From Streptococcus pneumoniae (GTDB taxonomy: Bacteria > Bacillota > Bacilli > Lactobacillales > Streptococcaceae), in NCBI RefSeq assembly GCF_001457635.1, contig NZ_LN831051.1:1860001-1924000 (forward strand): a stretch of 64,000 nucleotides of DNA, in the 5' to 3' direction. Every line of letters starts with the position of its first letter. Positions within the stretch are counted from its first letter, which is position 1. Below the pieces are notes generated by a model. That model was given only the letters and a program-made list of their open reading frames with translations. It did no database searches and had not been told where the DNA came from. Below, in pieces: positions 46,037 through 55,472 of the stretch. Both the position numbers and the translations under genes were made by a program.

Positions 46037-46981
46037 TTATGGATGGCTAACAATCAATTCCAAACCTTGCCCTTCCAGAGTCCAAGCTTCAACATCACTT
46101 GGTAGGATAAAGTGGCTGCCTTTTTGAATTGGATAATTTTTCCCGTCAACAGTTAGCTGACCTTGACCAGCTAAGACACTCAATAAACTGTAGTCAGCTG
46201 TCTTTTCAAAGTCAACTTTTCCAGTAATTTCCCACTTGTAAACTGCGAAGAAATCATTAGATACAAGGAGAGTGGAACGCAAATCATCTGCTTTAACAGT
46301 TACAGGACGGCTATTTGCTGGCTCACCAATGTTCAAGACATCGATGGATTTTTCAAGATGAAGTTCACGCAAGTTGCCTTTGTCATCCTTGCGGTCAAAG
46401 TCATAGACGCGATAGGTGGTATCGCTAGACTGCTGGGTTTCAAGGATTAAGATACCCGCCCCGATAGCGTGCATAGTCCCGCTTGGTACATAGAAGAAAT
46501 CTCCAGCCTTAACAGGGACTTTGGTCAACAAGTCATCCCAGTTCTTGTCCTCGATTTGCTGGCGGAGTTCTTCTTTTGACTTGGCATTGTGACCGTAGAT
46601 AATCTCTGAACCTTCATCCGCTGCGATAATGTACCAGCATTCTGTTTTTCCGAGTTCGCCTTCATGCTCGAGTCCATAAGCATCGTCTGGGTGAACTTGG
46701 ACACTGAGCCAGTCGTTGGCATCGAGGATCTTGGTCAAAAGTGGAAATACAGGTTCTGGACGATTGCCAAATAATTCACGGTGTTCCGCATACAAAGTAG
46801 CAAGATCTGTTCCCTCGTAACGACCATTGGCAACTTTAGAGACTCCATTTGGATGGGCTGAGATGGCCCAATATTCTCCGATTTTTTCACTTGGGATGTC
46901 GTAGCCAAACTCATCACGTAGCTTGGCTCCACCCCAGATTTTTTCTTGCATAACTGATTGTAAAAATAATGGTTCTGACAT
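46037..46981 (-). CDS. manA: Mannose-6-phosphate isomerase, class I
   Basis: ManA interconverts mannose-6-P and fructose-6-P. The 314-residue zinc enzyme shows SVQVHPDDAYG and LGKTECWYIIAA near the middle, VPSGTMHAIGAGILILETQQSSD, and a C-terminal cupin (HFILPSDVEAWTLEG). Length is usual for the short Firmicute form. Monocistronic. Confidence 0.96.
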   Translation of the reverse strand: MSEPLFLQSVMQEKIWGGAKLRDEFGYDIPSEKIGEYWAISAHPNGVSKVANGRYEGTDLATLYAEHRELFGNRPEPVFPLLTKILDANDWLSVQVHPDDAYGLEHEGELGKTECWYIIAADEGSEIIYGHNAKSKEELRQQIEDKNWDDLLTKVPVKAGDFFYVPSGTMHAIGAGILILETQQSSDTTYRVYDFDRKDDKGNLRELHLEKSIDVLNIGEPANSRPVTVKADDLRSTLLVSNDFFAVYKWEITGKVDFEKTADYSLLSVLAGQGQLTVDGKNYPIQKGSHFILPSDVEAWTLEGQGLELIVSHP

Positions 46982-47020
46982 GTCGATCTCCTGTCTGATT
47001 TTTCTCCCCTCATTATAGCA

Positions 47021-47050
47021 AAAAAAGAGTTCGAATTGAACTCTTTTTTA
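47021..47050. terminator. Inverted repeat/terminator 5' of manA
   Basis: AAAAAAGAGTTC-gaatt-GAACTCTTTTTT is a near-perfect stem. It would terminate the truncated glucosidase transcript on the minus strand. Confidence 0.8.
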
Positions 47051-47101
47051 CATCTTATAAAGCAGGGAGAAGATTTTATAAAAATAGTAAACAAATGTGC
47101 T

Positions 47102-47432
<331 letters not shown>

Positions 47433-47553
47433 TAAAATCAAAAAGCATTATATAATAGTGATATGAAATCAACTAAAGAAGAAATCCAAGCCATCAAAAC
47501 ACTTTTAAAAGACTCTCGTACAGCTAAATATCATAAACGCCTTCAAATCGTTC

Positions 47554-47660
47554 TATAGTAAAACGAAACAAGAATAGGGCAAATCGATCAGGACAGTCAA
47601 ATCGATTTCTAACAATGTTTTAGAAGTAGAGGTGTACTATTCTAGTTTCAATTTATTATA
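47554..47660. repeat. RUP element inside IS630 transposase
   Basis: A 107-bp copy TATAGTAAAACGAAAC...TTTCAATTTATTATA, well conserved. It is inserted at a TA in the first transposase segment. Confidence 0.93.
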
Positions 47661-47703
47661 TTTCGTCTGATGGGCAAATCTTATAAAGAGATTATAGAAC
47701 TTT

Positions 47704-47810
47704 TATAGTAGTTTGAAATAAGATGTGAACAACTCTATCAGGAAAGTCAAATTAATTTATAGAAATATTTTAACAGCCAAGGTGTACTGTTATAGATTCA
47801 ATACATTATA
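47704..47810. repeat. Second, diverged RUP inside IS630 transposase
   Basis: A 107-bp copy starting TATAGTAGTTTGAAATAAG and ending ATTCAATACATTATA. It is more diverged than its neighbour and lacks the AATCGATTT core (here AATTAATTT), so it is probably older or of another RUP subtype. Confidence 0.82.
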
Positions 47811-47866
47811 GAAGAAGTTAGGTCGTTCCTACACACGTGATGCCTTCTATCAACTGTTGAAGCGCC

Positions 47867-48520
47867 ATGGTTGGCGAAATATTATGCCACGTCCAGAACA
47901 TCCTAAGAAAGCAGACGCTCAAACCATTGTCGCGTCTAAAAATAAAATCTCAATTCAAGAAGACAAGAAAGCGCTTTAAAACCAGTAGACGTTTTCGTAA
48001 GGTTCGCTTGATGTACCAAGATGAGGCTGGTTTCGGTAGAATCAGTAAACTGGGATCTTGTTGGGCTCCAATAGGAGTAGGTCCACATATCCATAGTCAC
48101 TATATACGAGAATTTCGCTATTGTTATGGAGCTGTTGATGCCTATACAGGCGAATCATTTTTCTTAATAGCTGGTAGATGTAATACTGAGTGGATGAACG
48201 CCTTTTTAGAAGAGCTTTCACAAGCTTATCCAGATGATTATCTTTTACTCGTTATGGACAATGCTATATGGCATAAATCAAGTATCTTAAAGATTCCGAC
48301 TAATATTGGTTTTGCATTTATTCCTCCATACACACCAGAGATGAACCCCATTGAACAAGTGTGGAAAGAGATTCGTAAACGTGAATTTAAGAATAAAGCC
48401 TTTCAAACTTTGGAAGATGTCATGAATCAACTCCAAGATGTCATACAAGGATTGGAGAAGGAGGTGATAAAGTCCATCGTTAATCGGAGATGGACTAGAA
48501 TGCTTTTTGAAAGCAGATGA
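47867..48520 (+). pseudogene. IS630-family transposase, C-terminal DDE half
   Basis: This frame encodes KIKSQFKKTRKRFKTSRRF followed by the catalytic core: first Asp in LMYQDEAGFG, second Asp in LLLVMDNAIWH, and Glu in PEMNPIEQVWKEIRKREF. The real product starts in another frame upstream (IS630-Spn1 uses two overlapping frames), so the ATG at 47867 is not a true start. The DDE core itself looks intact. The N-terminal DNA-binding part is broken by two RUPs and possibly a 1-nt insertion near 47820. Confidence 0.88.
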
Positions 48521-48545
48521 GTATTATATGCAATTTCTTTATATA

Positions 48546-48572
48546 AAAAGACCGGATTGCTCCGATCTTTCA
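48546..48572. terminator. Terminator hairpin, copy 1
   Basis: AAAGACCGGATTGCTCCGATCTTT forms a short stem, repeated almost exactly at 49000-49025. It lies 3' of the VOC gene on the minus strand and just outside the IS. Confidence 0.6.
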
Positions 48573-48636
48573 ATAGTTCATATTCTCAATTTCTATTTTA
48601 AAAATAGCTAAGGTTAACGTCAAATGACTACGCGAC

Positions 48637-48984
48637 CTATTTCATACGATAAAAATCAAGCACTAGACCAGCAGGTCCTTGAACTAATAAGGACTCTGTT
48701 CCCCAATCGGTTACAGTTGGTCCGTGTAAAACCTTTATACCAAGCTCGTTCAACCGTTTGTAGTTCTGGTCTACATCCTCAACCTCGATATGAATAATGA
48801 TTCCTGACTGAAAGTTTTCCAAAGGAACCAAATGATTTTGTGACAACATAAGGCAGTGACTACCAATCGTAAACTGAGCAAAACCATCATCAGCATAATC
48901 TGCCTTTTTATCCAAGATATGCTCCAAGTCAGCACAGACTTGGGGAACATTTGAAACGATAATATCTAATTGATTTAAATTCAT
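48637..48984 (-). CDS. VOC-family (glyoxalase/bleomycin resistance-like) protein
   Basis: This 115-residue protein has one VOC unit: MNLNQLDIIVSNVPQVCADLEHIL, then IIIHIEVEDVDQNYKRLNELGIKVLHGP and QGPAGLVLDFYRMK. Such proteins dimerise to bind metals or drugs. The function here is unknown. It is located between spxB and the IS and flanked by two copies of the same hairpin. Confidence 0.85.
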   Translation of the reverse strand: MNLNQLDIIVSNVPQVCADLEHILDKKADYADDGFAQFTIGSHCLMLSQNHLVPLENFQSGIIIHIEVEDVDQNYKRLNELGIKVLHGPTVTDWGTESLLVQGPAGLVLDFYRMK

Positions 48985-48999
48985 TTACTCTCCTCCATA

Positions 49000-49027
49000 A
49001 AAAGACCGGATTGCTCCGATCTTTTAA
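49000..49027 (-). terminator. Terminator hairpin, copy 2 (spxB side)
   Basis: The minus strand GATCGGAG-caa-TCCGGTC is followed by TTTTTATGG. It nearly duplicates the hairpin at 48546-48572. Confidence 0.65.
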
Positions 49028-49094
49028 AGTTCTGCTCTATGAAAATCAAAGAATAAAGTCTACAAGTTTCATATTTGATTTTCGGCGAGAGGAA

Positions 49095-50870
49095 TTATTT
49101 AATTGCGCGTGATTGCAATCCTTCTTCTTCCAAGAAGAGACGGAATGGTACGAGTTCTTCTGCTTCGTATTTTTCCTTGAAGGCTTTGATAGCTTCTTCT
49201 GAGTGAAGTTTTGGATCCAATTCAAGTACTTCTACTGGAAGTGGACGGTGTTGAGTGATGCGAGCATCGATGACAACAGTTTTACCTTCTTTGTTCAATT
49301 TAACAGCTTCTGCAACAACTGCATCGATGTCTTCGATACGGTCAACTGTGAATCCAACAGCTCCTTGAGCTTCCGCAATTTTAGCGTAGTCAGCGTTTGT
49401 GAAGTCTACACCAAACAAGTGTTTGTTTGTATCTTCGTATTTGTTCTTGATGAAGCCGTACTCAGCATTTGAGAAGACAAGGTTGATAACTGGAAGGTCG
49501 TATTGAACGTTTGTGATAACGTCTGGGTAGCACATGTTGAATGCTCCGTCACCCATGATGTTCCATACTTGGCGATCTGGATTGTCTTTCTTAGCAGCGA
49601 TACCACCAGGAAGGGCAATACCCATTGTCGCAAAGAGTGGAGATGTACGCCACATGTTCTTAGGTGTCATGTGAAGGTGACGAGTAGATGTTTGAGTAGT
49701 GTTACCTACGTCGATTGAGTAGATAGCGTCTTGATCAGCATGTTTGTTGATTGCATTGTAAACTTGATACAATTGCAATTCACCCTCAGTTTTACCTTCG
49801 AGTTTGTTCATGTAATCACGCCAGTTTTGGTTGTTCTTAACGTTTGCACGCCACCATGGAGTTGATTCAACTGGGTTTACTTTGTCAAGGATAGCTTTAG
49901 CTGCTTGACCAGCATCACCAAGGATTGAAGCGTCAAGGGCATGACGTTTACCAAGTTTGTAAGGGTCGATATCGACTTGGATGAATTTTTCAGTGTTCTT
50001 GAATGCTTCGTAAACTTCAGCAAATGGGAAGTTTGAACCAAGGAAAAGAACTGTGTCTGCTTCAAAGACCACTTCGTTGGCTGGTTTCCAACCAACACGG
50101 TAAGCAGAACCTGTCAAACCTTCATAGTTCCATTCGAAAGCTTCAAAGTTTTTACCAGTTGTGATGATTGGTGCTTTGATTTTACGTGACAATTCAGTAA
50201 TCACTTCACCAGCTTTAACACCACCAAATCCAGCATAGATAACTGGGCGTTCAGCATTGTTCAAGATTTCAACAGCTTTGTCGATTTCAACTTCGTTCAA
50301 AGCAGGAGCGATGAATGAGCGTTCGTATGAACCTGAACCGTAGTATGAGTTTTCATCGATTTCTTGGAAACCGAAGTTTACTGGAATTTCAACAACAGCT
50401 GGACCTTTTTTAGAAACTGCAGCACGGCAGGCTTCGTCAATTACTTTTGGCAATTGCTCAGCGTAAGCTACACGTTTGTTGTAAACAGCGATACCGTTGT
50501 ACATTGGGTTTTGGTTAAGCTCTTGGAAAGCATCCATGTTCAATTCGTTAACTGGACGTGATCCAAGGATCGCTAGGAATGGAGTGTTATCCATAGCTGC
50601 ATCGTAAACACCGTTAATCAAGTGAGTCGCACCTGGACCACCTGAACCAACTGCAACCCCGATTGAGCCGCCGAATTTAGCTTGCATAACCGCTGCAAGA
50701 GCACCTGTCTCTTCGTGGCGAACTTGTAAGAAGCGGATATCTTTGTCTTCAGCCAAAGCGTCCATCAATGAGCTGAGTGTTCCTGATGGGATACCGTAGA
50801 TTGTATCTACGCCCCATGTTTTCAATACGTTAAGCATTGCTGCAGATGCAGTAATTTTCCCTTGAGTCAT
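49095..50870 (-). CDS. spxB: Pyruvate oxidase
   Basis: SpxB oxidises pyruvate with O2 and phosphate to acetyl-phosphate, CO2 and H2O2. It is the main source of pneumococcal peroxide. The 591-residue protein is a TPP/FAD enzyme with N-terminal TPP-binding [16 protein letters not shown] and [18 protein letters not shown] Rossmann/FAD middle ([12 protein letters not shown]) is followed by the C-terminal TPP pyrophosphate motif [29 protein letters not shown]. It is single-gene with a leader that contains an inverted repeat. Confidence 0.98.
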
Positions 50871-50899
50871 AATGATAACTCTCCTTCAATTTTTTTAGA

Positions 50900-50965
50900 T
50901 TTGGAGAATACGATTACATAGAATTGGAAACGTTCTCCAAATTTTTACTATTCCACTGTATCATA
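50900..50965 (-). promoter_or_regulatory. spxB leader inverted repeat and -10
   Basis: On the minus strand a -10-like TATGAT is at 50960-50965, with a weak -35. Downstream is a 9-bp inverted repeat TTTGGAGAA (50933-50941) / TTCTCCAAA (50900-50908) with GGAAACGTTC at its inner side, resembling half a CRE. It could bind a regulator or fold as an mRNA hairpin. CcpA involvement is inference. Confidence 0.5.
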
Positions 50966-51076
50966 TTTATGCTGACTTTTCTAAAAATCTGCTCAAAACT
51001 CTCTATTCTCTATTCTAATACAGTTTTGAAAGTTCTGTCATTTCTGTTTTATAACAAAGAAATCTAGTCATTACTT

Positions 51077-53320
51077 TTAGTCTATTTTACTAAAATTTAA
51101 CAGAAGGGAACTGGTCAGAACAGATACAGAACTAAAGGCCATGGCTAGACCTGCCAATTCTGGGTTGAGAGCCAGTCCAACACCTGAAAAGACTCCTGCT
51201 GCAATCGGAATTCCGACAACATTGTAGATAAAAGCCCAGAAAAGATTGAGTAGAATTCGATGAAAGGTTTTCTTACTCATATCAAAGGCACGAACCACTC
51301 CTAAAAGATTATTGGTTGTCAACACCAAATCTGCTGACTCGATGGCGATATCTGTTCCAGCTCCCATAGCAATCCCCACATCTGCTACACTAAGGGCAGG
51401 AGCGTCATTGATACCGTCCCCAACAAAGGCTACTTTCCCTGACTGTTGCAGTTTATGGATTTCATGGGCTTTTTCTTCTGGCAAGACGCCTGCAATGACC
51501 TCTTCAATTCCGATTTGATCTGCAATAGCACGCGCCACACCAGCATTGTCTCCTGTCAGCATGACTGTTCGGAGACCACGTTTTTTTAGCTGACTGATGG
51601 CTAGCTTAGCATTTTCCTTAGGAATATCTTGCAAAGCAAGCAAGCCTTTGATTTCATTGTCAACAGCTAAGAACACAACTGTCTTAGCTTCTTTTTCTAG
51701 TTCTTCTAGTTTATCTTGATAAGTATTAGAAATATCCATACCATCCAGCATTTTAGCATTTCCAAGTAAAACTTGTTTTCCATTGATTCGCCCTGAAACA
51801 CCTTTCCCGTGCAAGGACTGAAAATTTTCAACAGTTTGAAACTCAAGTCCAGCTTCACTCGCTCGCTTAACGATAGCCTCAGCCAGTGGGTGTTGAGAAG
51901 CATCTTCCAAGGAGGCTGCCAATCCAAACACTTCTACTTCGTCGCCGATGATATCTGTTACCACAGGTTTCCCTTCCGTCAAAGTCCCGGTCTTATCAAA
52001 GACAAGAGTTTGAACTTTCTGGATTTCCTGTAAGACAGTTCCATTTTTGAGGAGAACCCCCATCTTGGCACTACGTCCTGTCCCCACCATAAGGGCTGTC
52101 GGTGTTGCAAGTCCCAAGGCACAAGGACAGGCGATAATCAAAACCGCCACTCCGTAGAGAAGAGAGGACACAAAGCTAGCTCCAAGCACGACCACACTAT
52201 CCCTGAGCAAGACGAACCAAACCCAAAAGGTCATGATTCCTAAAATGACAACTACTGGGACAAAAATCCCTGAAATCTTATCCGTCAAGTCCTGAATCGG
52301 CGCACGACTTGTCTGAGCTTTCTTCACAAAATCCACAATCTGAGCCAAAACAGTCTCTGAGCCAACTTTTTCTGCTCTAAAGACAAGCGTTCCACTATGA
52401 TTGATGGTTGAGCCAATGACAGTATCTCCAACTGTCTTGTCCACAGGCAGACTCTCACCTGTCACCATGGATTCGTCAATACTAGAGACACCTTCTACTA
52501 CGACACCATCAACAGCAATCTTTTCACCGGGACGCACTCGAATCAGGTCGCCTACCTTGACTTGTTCCAAAGGAACTTGGACATAACTATCATCACTCAA
52601 GACTTCTGCGGTTTTAGCTTGCAAGTCCAGTAATTTCTCCACAGCTTGGGACGTATTTTTTCTCATTTTTTCCTCAAAAACTGCTCCCAAAAGAACGAAA
52701 AAGAGGATAAATCCAGCACTTTCGAAGTAAACAGGGAGACCAGCAAAGAGAGCAACTAGGCTATAGAAATAAGCCACTAGAGTTCCCAGCGCAACCAAGG
52801 TATCCATGTTGGCATTGTGCTTTTTAAAACTGGCCCAAGCACTCTGGATATATGGCTTACCTGCAACTAACATAATAGGCGTTGTTGCTAGAAAGGTTCC
52901 CCAATGCATGACTTGATGACTAATGCTACCTGTCAACATCCCAATCATGAGAATCACAAGAGGCACAGTAAAGATACTAGTAATCCAAAAACGTTGCAGG
53001 AGAGATAGAGATTTTCGAGTCTTCTCAACGACTATATAGCTTCCCTTTTGCATCTTCATGCCACAAGAAAATTCATGTCGCCCTAATTCTTGAGGTGTAA
53101 AACGAATGACTTTCTCCTCATCTACGCCGATTGGTTCCAAGATACCTTCTTCTTCAAACAGAATTTCCTTATAACAGTTTGAAGGAGTAGCACGATGAAA
53201 GGTAATCTCAGCTGGAATTCCCTTTTGAAGCTGGATATGGGCTGGATGATAGCCTTTTTCAGCTCGGATACGGATTTTTTGAATGCCATTTTCTAAGCTT
53301 GCTTTCACAATTTCTGTCAT
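51077..53320 (-). CDS. copA: Copper-exporting P1B-type ATPase CopA
   Basis: This 747-residue membrane protein exports Cu+. It shows CPC in [13 protein letters not shown], phosphorylated Asp in [10 protein letters not shown], phosphatase TGES, ATP-binding HPLAEA and hinge GDGINDAP, and about eight helices. Instead of an HMA domain the N-terminus (about 1-95) is a cupredoxin-like domain ([15 protein letters not shown]...[18 protein letters not shown]) homologous to CupA. I chose ATG 53320, 5 bp after GGTGGAG. A GTG at 53329 would add three residues. Last gene of copY-cupA-copA. Confidence 0.97.
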   Translation of the reverse strand: MTEIVKASLENGIQKIRIRAEKGYHPAHIQLQKGIPAEITFHRATPSNCYKEILFEEEGILEPIGVDEEKVIRFTPQELGRHEFSCGMKMQKGSYIVVEKTRKSLSLLQRFWITSIFTVPLVILMIGMLTGSISHQVMHWGTFLATTPIMLVAGKPYIQSAWASFKKHNANMDTLVALGTLVAYFYSLVALFAGLPVYFESAGFILFFVLLGAVFEEKMRKNTSQAVEKLLDLQAKTAEVLSDDSYVQVPLEQVKVGDLIRVRPGEKIAVDGVVVEGVSSIDESMVTGESLPVDKTVGDTVIGSTINHSGTLVFRAEKVGSETVLAQIVDFVKKAQTSRAPIQDLTDKISGIFVPVVVILGIMTFWVWFVLLRDSVVVLGASFVSSLLYGVAVLIIACPCALGLATPTALMVGTGRSAKMGVLLKNGTVLQEIQKVQTLVFDKTGTLTEGKPVVTDIIGDEVEVFGLAASLEDASQHPLAEAIVKRASEAGLEFQTVENFQSLHGKGVSGRINGKQVLLGNAKMLDGMDISNTYQDKLEELEKEAKTVVFLAVDNEIKGLLALQDIPKENAKLAISQLKKRGLRTVMLTGDNAGVARAIADQIGIEEVIAGVLPEEKAHEIHKLQQSGKVAFVGDGINDAPALSVADVGIAMGAGTDIAIESADLVLTTNNLLGVVRAFDMSKKTFHRILLNLFWAFIYNVVGIPIAAGVFSGVGLALNPELAGLAMAFSSVSVLTSSLLLNFSKID

Positions 53321-53329
53321 AGTCTCCAC

Positions 53330-53701
53330 CTACTCTACAATCATCTTGCCGTGCATCATGTTCATACCACAAGCAAAGCCAAACTCTCCAACCTGCTCAG
53401 GCGTGATTTCCACTACATACTCTTCCCCCATTGGCAGGTTCGCATGTACACCAAAATCTGGAAAAACAATTTGATCCAGACATGGTGAAGGATCCTTGCG
53501 GTCAAAGACAATGCGTGCTGGCACTGATTTCTTGAGGACAATCAACTCAGGAGTATAGCCTCCCATGACTTCCACTCGAATCTCTTGGTATCCGTTTTTT
53601 TGCTGGGCTTTTTGTCCAGATTTTTCAGGCTTTTTGAAAAACCAAAACAAGATAAACGCGATAAGGGCAATACAAATAATGGTTACAATACTATTTAACA
53701 T
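53330..53701 (-). CDS. cupA: Membrane-anchored copper chaperone CupA
   Basis: A 123-residue protein with one N-terminal membrane helix (TIICIALIAFILFWFF) and a cupredoxin-like domain. The Cu+ ligands lie in RKDPSPCLDQIVF and FACGMNMMHGKM. Established pneumococcal work shows CupA passes Cu+ to CopA. It lies between copY and copA, with 10 bp or less at each end. Confidence 0.96.
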   Translation of the reverse strand: MLNSIVTIICIALIAFILFWFFKKPEKSGQKAQQKNGYQEIRVEVMGGYTPELIVLKKSVPARIVFDRKDPSPCLDQIVFPDFGVHANLPMGEEYVVEITPEQVGEFGFACGMNMMHGKMIVE

Positions 53702-53711
53702 GACGTCTCCT

Positions 53712-54107
53712 TTACATACAATTACATCTTACTTCTGTTACAGCACTTGATTTCTTCTCTGAAATCACAGCTTCCAAGTCTTCCAAGTCAGTCTGAGTAA
53801 ATTCACATTCTACAATCAAGTCAGCCAACAAATTCCTAATCCTACGGGAACAAACCTTGTCTTTGATATCTTGGACAAGTAAATCCCGACTTTGGTCTAG
53901 AGTTAAAAGGGCTGAATAAACAAAGGACTTGCCTTCTTTTTTCCGAGTCAGACACTCTTTCTCAACCAAACGAGCCAAAAGAGTTTGAATGGTCGACTTG
54001 GACCAGTCGAACCGCTCTGCCAAAACCCTAATCAAATCTGTACTGGTCTGCTCCCCCTGCATCCAAATAATCTTCATGACCTGCCATTCTGCATCTGAAA
54101 TCTGCAT
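53712..54107 (-). CDS. copY: Copper-responsive repressor CopY
   Basis: This 131-residue BlaI/CopY winged helix (ISDAEWQVMKIIWMQGEQTSTDLIR, STIQTLLARLVEKECLTRKKEG) represses the cop operon until Cu+ displaces Zn2+. The C-terminus is short and ends RCNCM, so only one CxC is present instead of the usual CxCxxxxCxC. A single further Cys is in VECEF. ATG 54107 lies 7 bp after GGAGG. Other ATGs upstream lie within the operator region and have no such spacing. Confidence 0.93.
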   Translation of the reverse strand: MQISDAEWQVMKIIWMQGEQTSTDLIRVLAERFDWSKSTIQTLLARLVEKECLTRKKEGKSFVYSALLTLDQSRDLLVQDIKDKVCSRRIRNLLADLIVECEFTQTDLEDLEAVISEKKSSAVTEVRCNCM

Positions 54108-54119
54108 TACCATACCTCC

Positions 54120-54180
54120 AAAATCTACATTTGTCAATTACACTCATCAGTATACTCTTAAAATCTACATTTGTCAATTA
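54120..54180 (-). promoter_or_regulatory. cop promoter with two CopY operators
   Basis: Two identical 21-bp copies (54120-54140 and 54160-54180) each contain the CopY core GACAAATGTA. They are spaced 40 bp apart. The upstream copy includes the -35 TTGACA (54172-54177). -10 TATACT (54149-54154) is 17 bp away. The second operator lies just before the ribosome binding site. Confidence 0.93.
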
Positions 54181-54295
54181 TAGAAATAATATTTTCTTCG
54201 AAAAATAGAATTTTAATCATTTGAAAAACGATTTGCAGTCAAATATTACTATATAAACAATAAAAATATGCTATACTAAAGAAAAAAGAAAACAA

Positions 54296-54384
54296 CCACT
54301 AGGGGTGCGTAAAGCTGAGATTAACGACTGTTAGATCCCTCTGACTCAATCTAGGTAATGCTAGCTGATGGAAGTGGAAATGAT
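54296..54384 (+). promoter_or_regulatory. TPP riboswitch upstream of thiD
   Basis: The THI-box elements are in order: CTAGGGGTGC, GCTGAGATTA, ATCCCTCTGACTCAATCTAGGTAATGCTAGC and TGGAAGTGG. This copy is diverged from the two other TPP riboswitches in the window. No strong terminator follows, so control may be translational. Confidence 0.93.
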
Positions 54385-54472
54385 AATGGGGACTAGCAGT
54401 CTTCTATTGCCTTTCTAAAACAGACTAGCTTGTTCTTAAGAATACAAACTTCAGTTGGTTGGGAGGTTTTAG

Positions 54473-55264
54473 ATGACTTATTTACCCGTTGCTTTGACCA
54501 TTGCAGGGACTGACCCTAGTGGTGGTGCTGGCATTATGGCAGATTTAAAGTCATTCCAAGCGAGAGATGTCTATGGAATGGCTGTTGTAACCAGTCTTGT
54601 CGCTCAAAATACCAGAGGTGTTCAGCTAATCGAGCACGTTTCTCCTCAAATGTTGAAAGCCCAATTGGAGAGTGTCTTTTCTGATATTCCACCTCAGGCT
54701 GTAAAAACTGGAATGTTGGCTACTACTGAAATCATGGAAATCATCCAACCCTATCTTAAAAAACTGGATTGTCCCTATGTCCTTGATCCTGTTATGGTTG
54801 CTACAAGTGGAGATGCCTTGATTGACTCAAGTGCTAGAGACTATCTCAAAACAAACTTACTACCTCTAGCAACTATTATTACGCCAAATCTTCCTGAAGC
54901 AGAAGAGATTGTTGGTTTTTCAATCCATGACCCCGAAGGCATGCAGCGTGCTGGTCGCCTGATTTTAAAAGAATTTGGTCCTCAGTCTGTGGTTATCAAA
55001 GGCGGACATCTCAAAGGTGGTGCTAAAGATTTCCTCTTTACCAAGAATGAACAATTTGTCTGGGAAAGCCCACGAATTCAAACCTGTCACACCCATGGTA
55101 CTGGATGTACCTTTGCTGCAGTGATTACTGCTGAACTAGCCAAGGGCAAGAGTCTTTACCAGGCAGTTGATAAGGCCAAGGCCTTTATCACAAAAGCTAT
55201 TCAAGATGCCCCTCAACTCGGTCATGGTTCTGGTCCAGTCAACCATACAACTTTTAAAGATTAA
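54473..55264 (+). CDS. thiD: Hydroxymethylpyrimidine/phosphomethylpyrimidine kinase
   Basis: ThiD phosphorylates HMP to HMP-PP for thiamin synthesis. The 263-residue ribokinase-fold protein shows ALTIAGTDPSGGAGIMADLK, VLDPVMVATSGD, LPEAEEI and the anion hole THGTGCTFAAVITAELAKG. GGGAGG precedes the ATG. Under its own riboswitch, convergent with thiE1. Confidence 0.96.
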   Translation: MTYLPVALTIAGTDPSGGAGIMADLKSFQARDVYGMAVVTSLVAQNTRGVQLIEHVSPQMLKAQLESVFSDIPPQAVKTGMLATTEIMEIIQPYLKKLDCPYVLDPVMVATSGDALIDSSARDYLKTNLLPLATIITPNLPEAEEIVGFSIHDPEGMQRAGRLILKEFGPQSVVIKGGHLKGGAKDFLFTKNEQFVWESPRIQTCHTHGTGCTFAAVITAELAKGKSLYQAVDKAKAFITKAIQDAPQLGHGSGPVNHTTFKD

Positions 55265-55267
55265 GAA

Positions 55268-55310
55268 AAAAACTCTCTAGTTCCCACTTTAAGGGAATTA
55301 GAGAGTTTTT
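55268..55310 (+). terminator. Terminator of thiD
   Basis: AAACTCTCTAGTTCCC-acttta-AGGGAATTAGAGAGTTTTT is a very strong stem, immediately joined to a BOX element. Confidence 0.9.
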
Positions 55311-55469
55311 ATACTCTTCGAAAATCTCTTCAAACTACGTCAGCTTCCATCTGCAACCTCAAAACACTGTTTTGAGCTGACTTCGTCAGTCTTATCTAAA
55401 ACCTCAAGGCAGTACTTTGAGCAACCTGCGACTAGCTTTCTAGTTTACTCTTTGATTTTCATTGAGTAT
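55311..55469. repeat. BOX element, boxA partly deleted
   Basis: This 159-bp element with BOX ends (ATACTCTTCG...TTGAGTAT) and about two boxB-like units lacks the middle of boxA (the GTCGCCTTGCCGTA region). It fills the gap between the thiD terminator and the thiE stop. Confidence 0.88.
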
Positions 55470-55472
55470 TAA

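Larger units (their letters stand above)
47435..48541 (+). mobile_element. IS630-Spn1-type insertion sequence, degraded and carrying two RUPs
   Basis: Imperfect terminal repeats (AGCATTATATAATAGT at the left, reverse complement of AGTATTATATGCAATTTC at the right) bound transposase pieces. MKSTKEEIQAIKTLLKDSRT...RLQIVL is followed by RUP 1, then FRLMGKSYKEIIELL, then RUP 2, then GRSYTRDAFYQLLKRHGWRN. The DDE half lies downstream. Removing RUP 1 with one TA rejoins GTT CTA TTT CGT in frame. The element truncates the GH1 glucosidase. End points are approximate. Confidence 0.85.

Noticed and set aside
45697-46050. 117-codon plus frame at the end of the NSS transporter
   Set aside because: It is the alternative frame exposed by the 8-bp duplication. 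It does not give the transporter's normal tail either.
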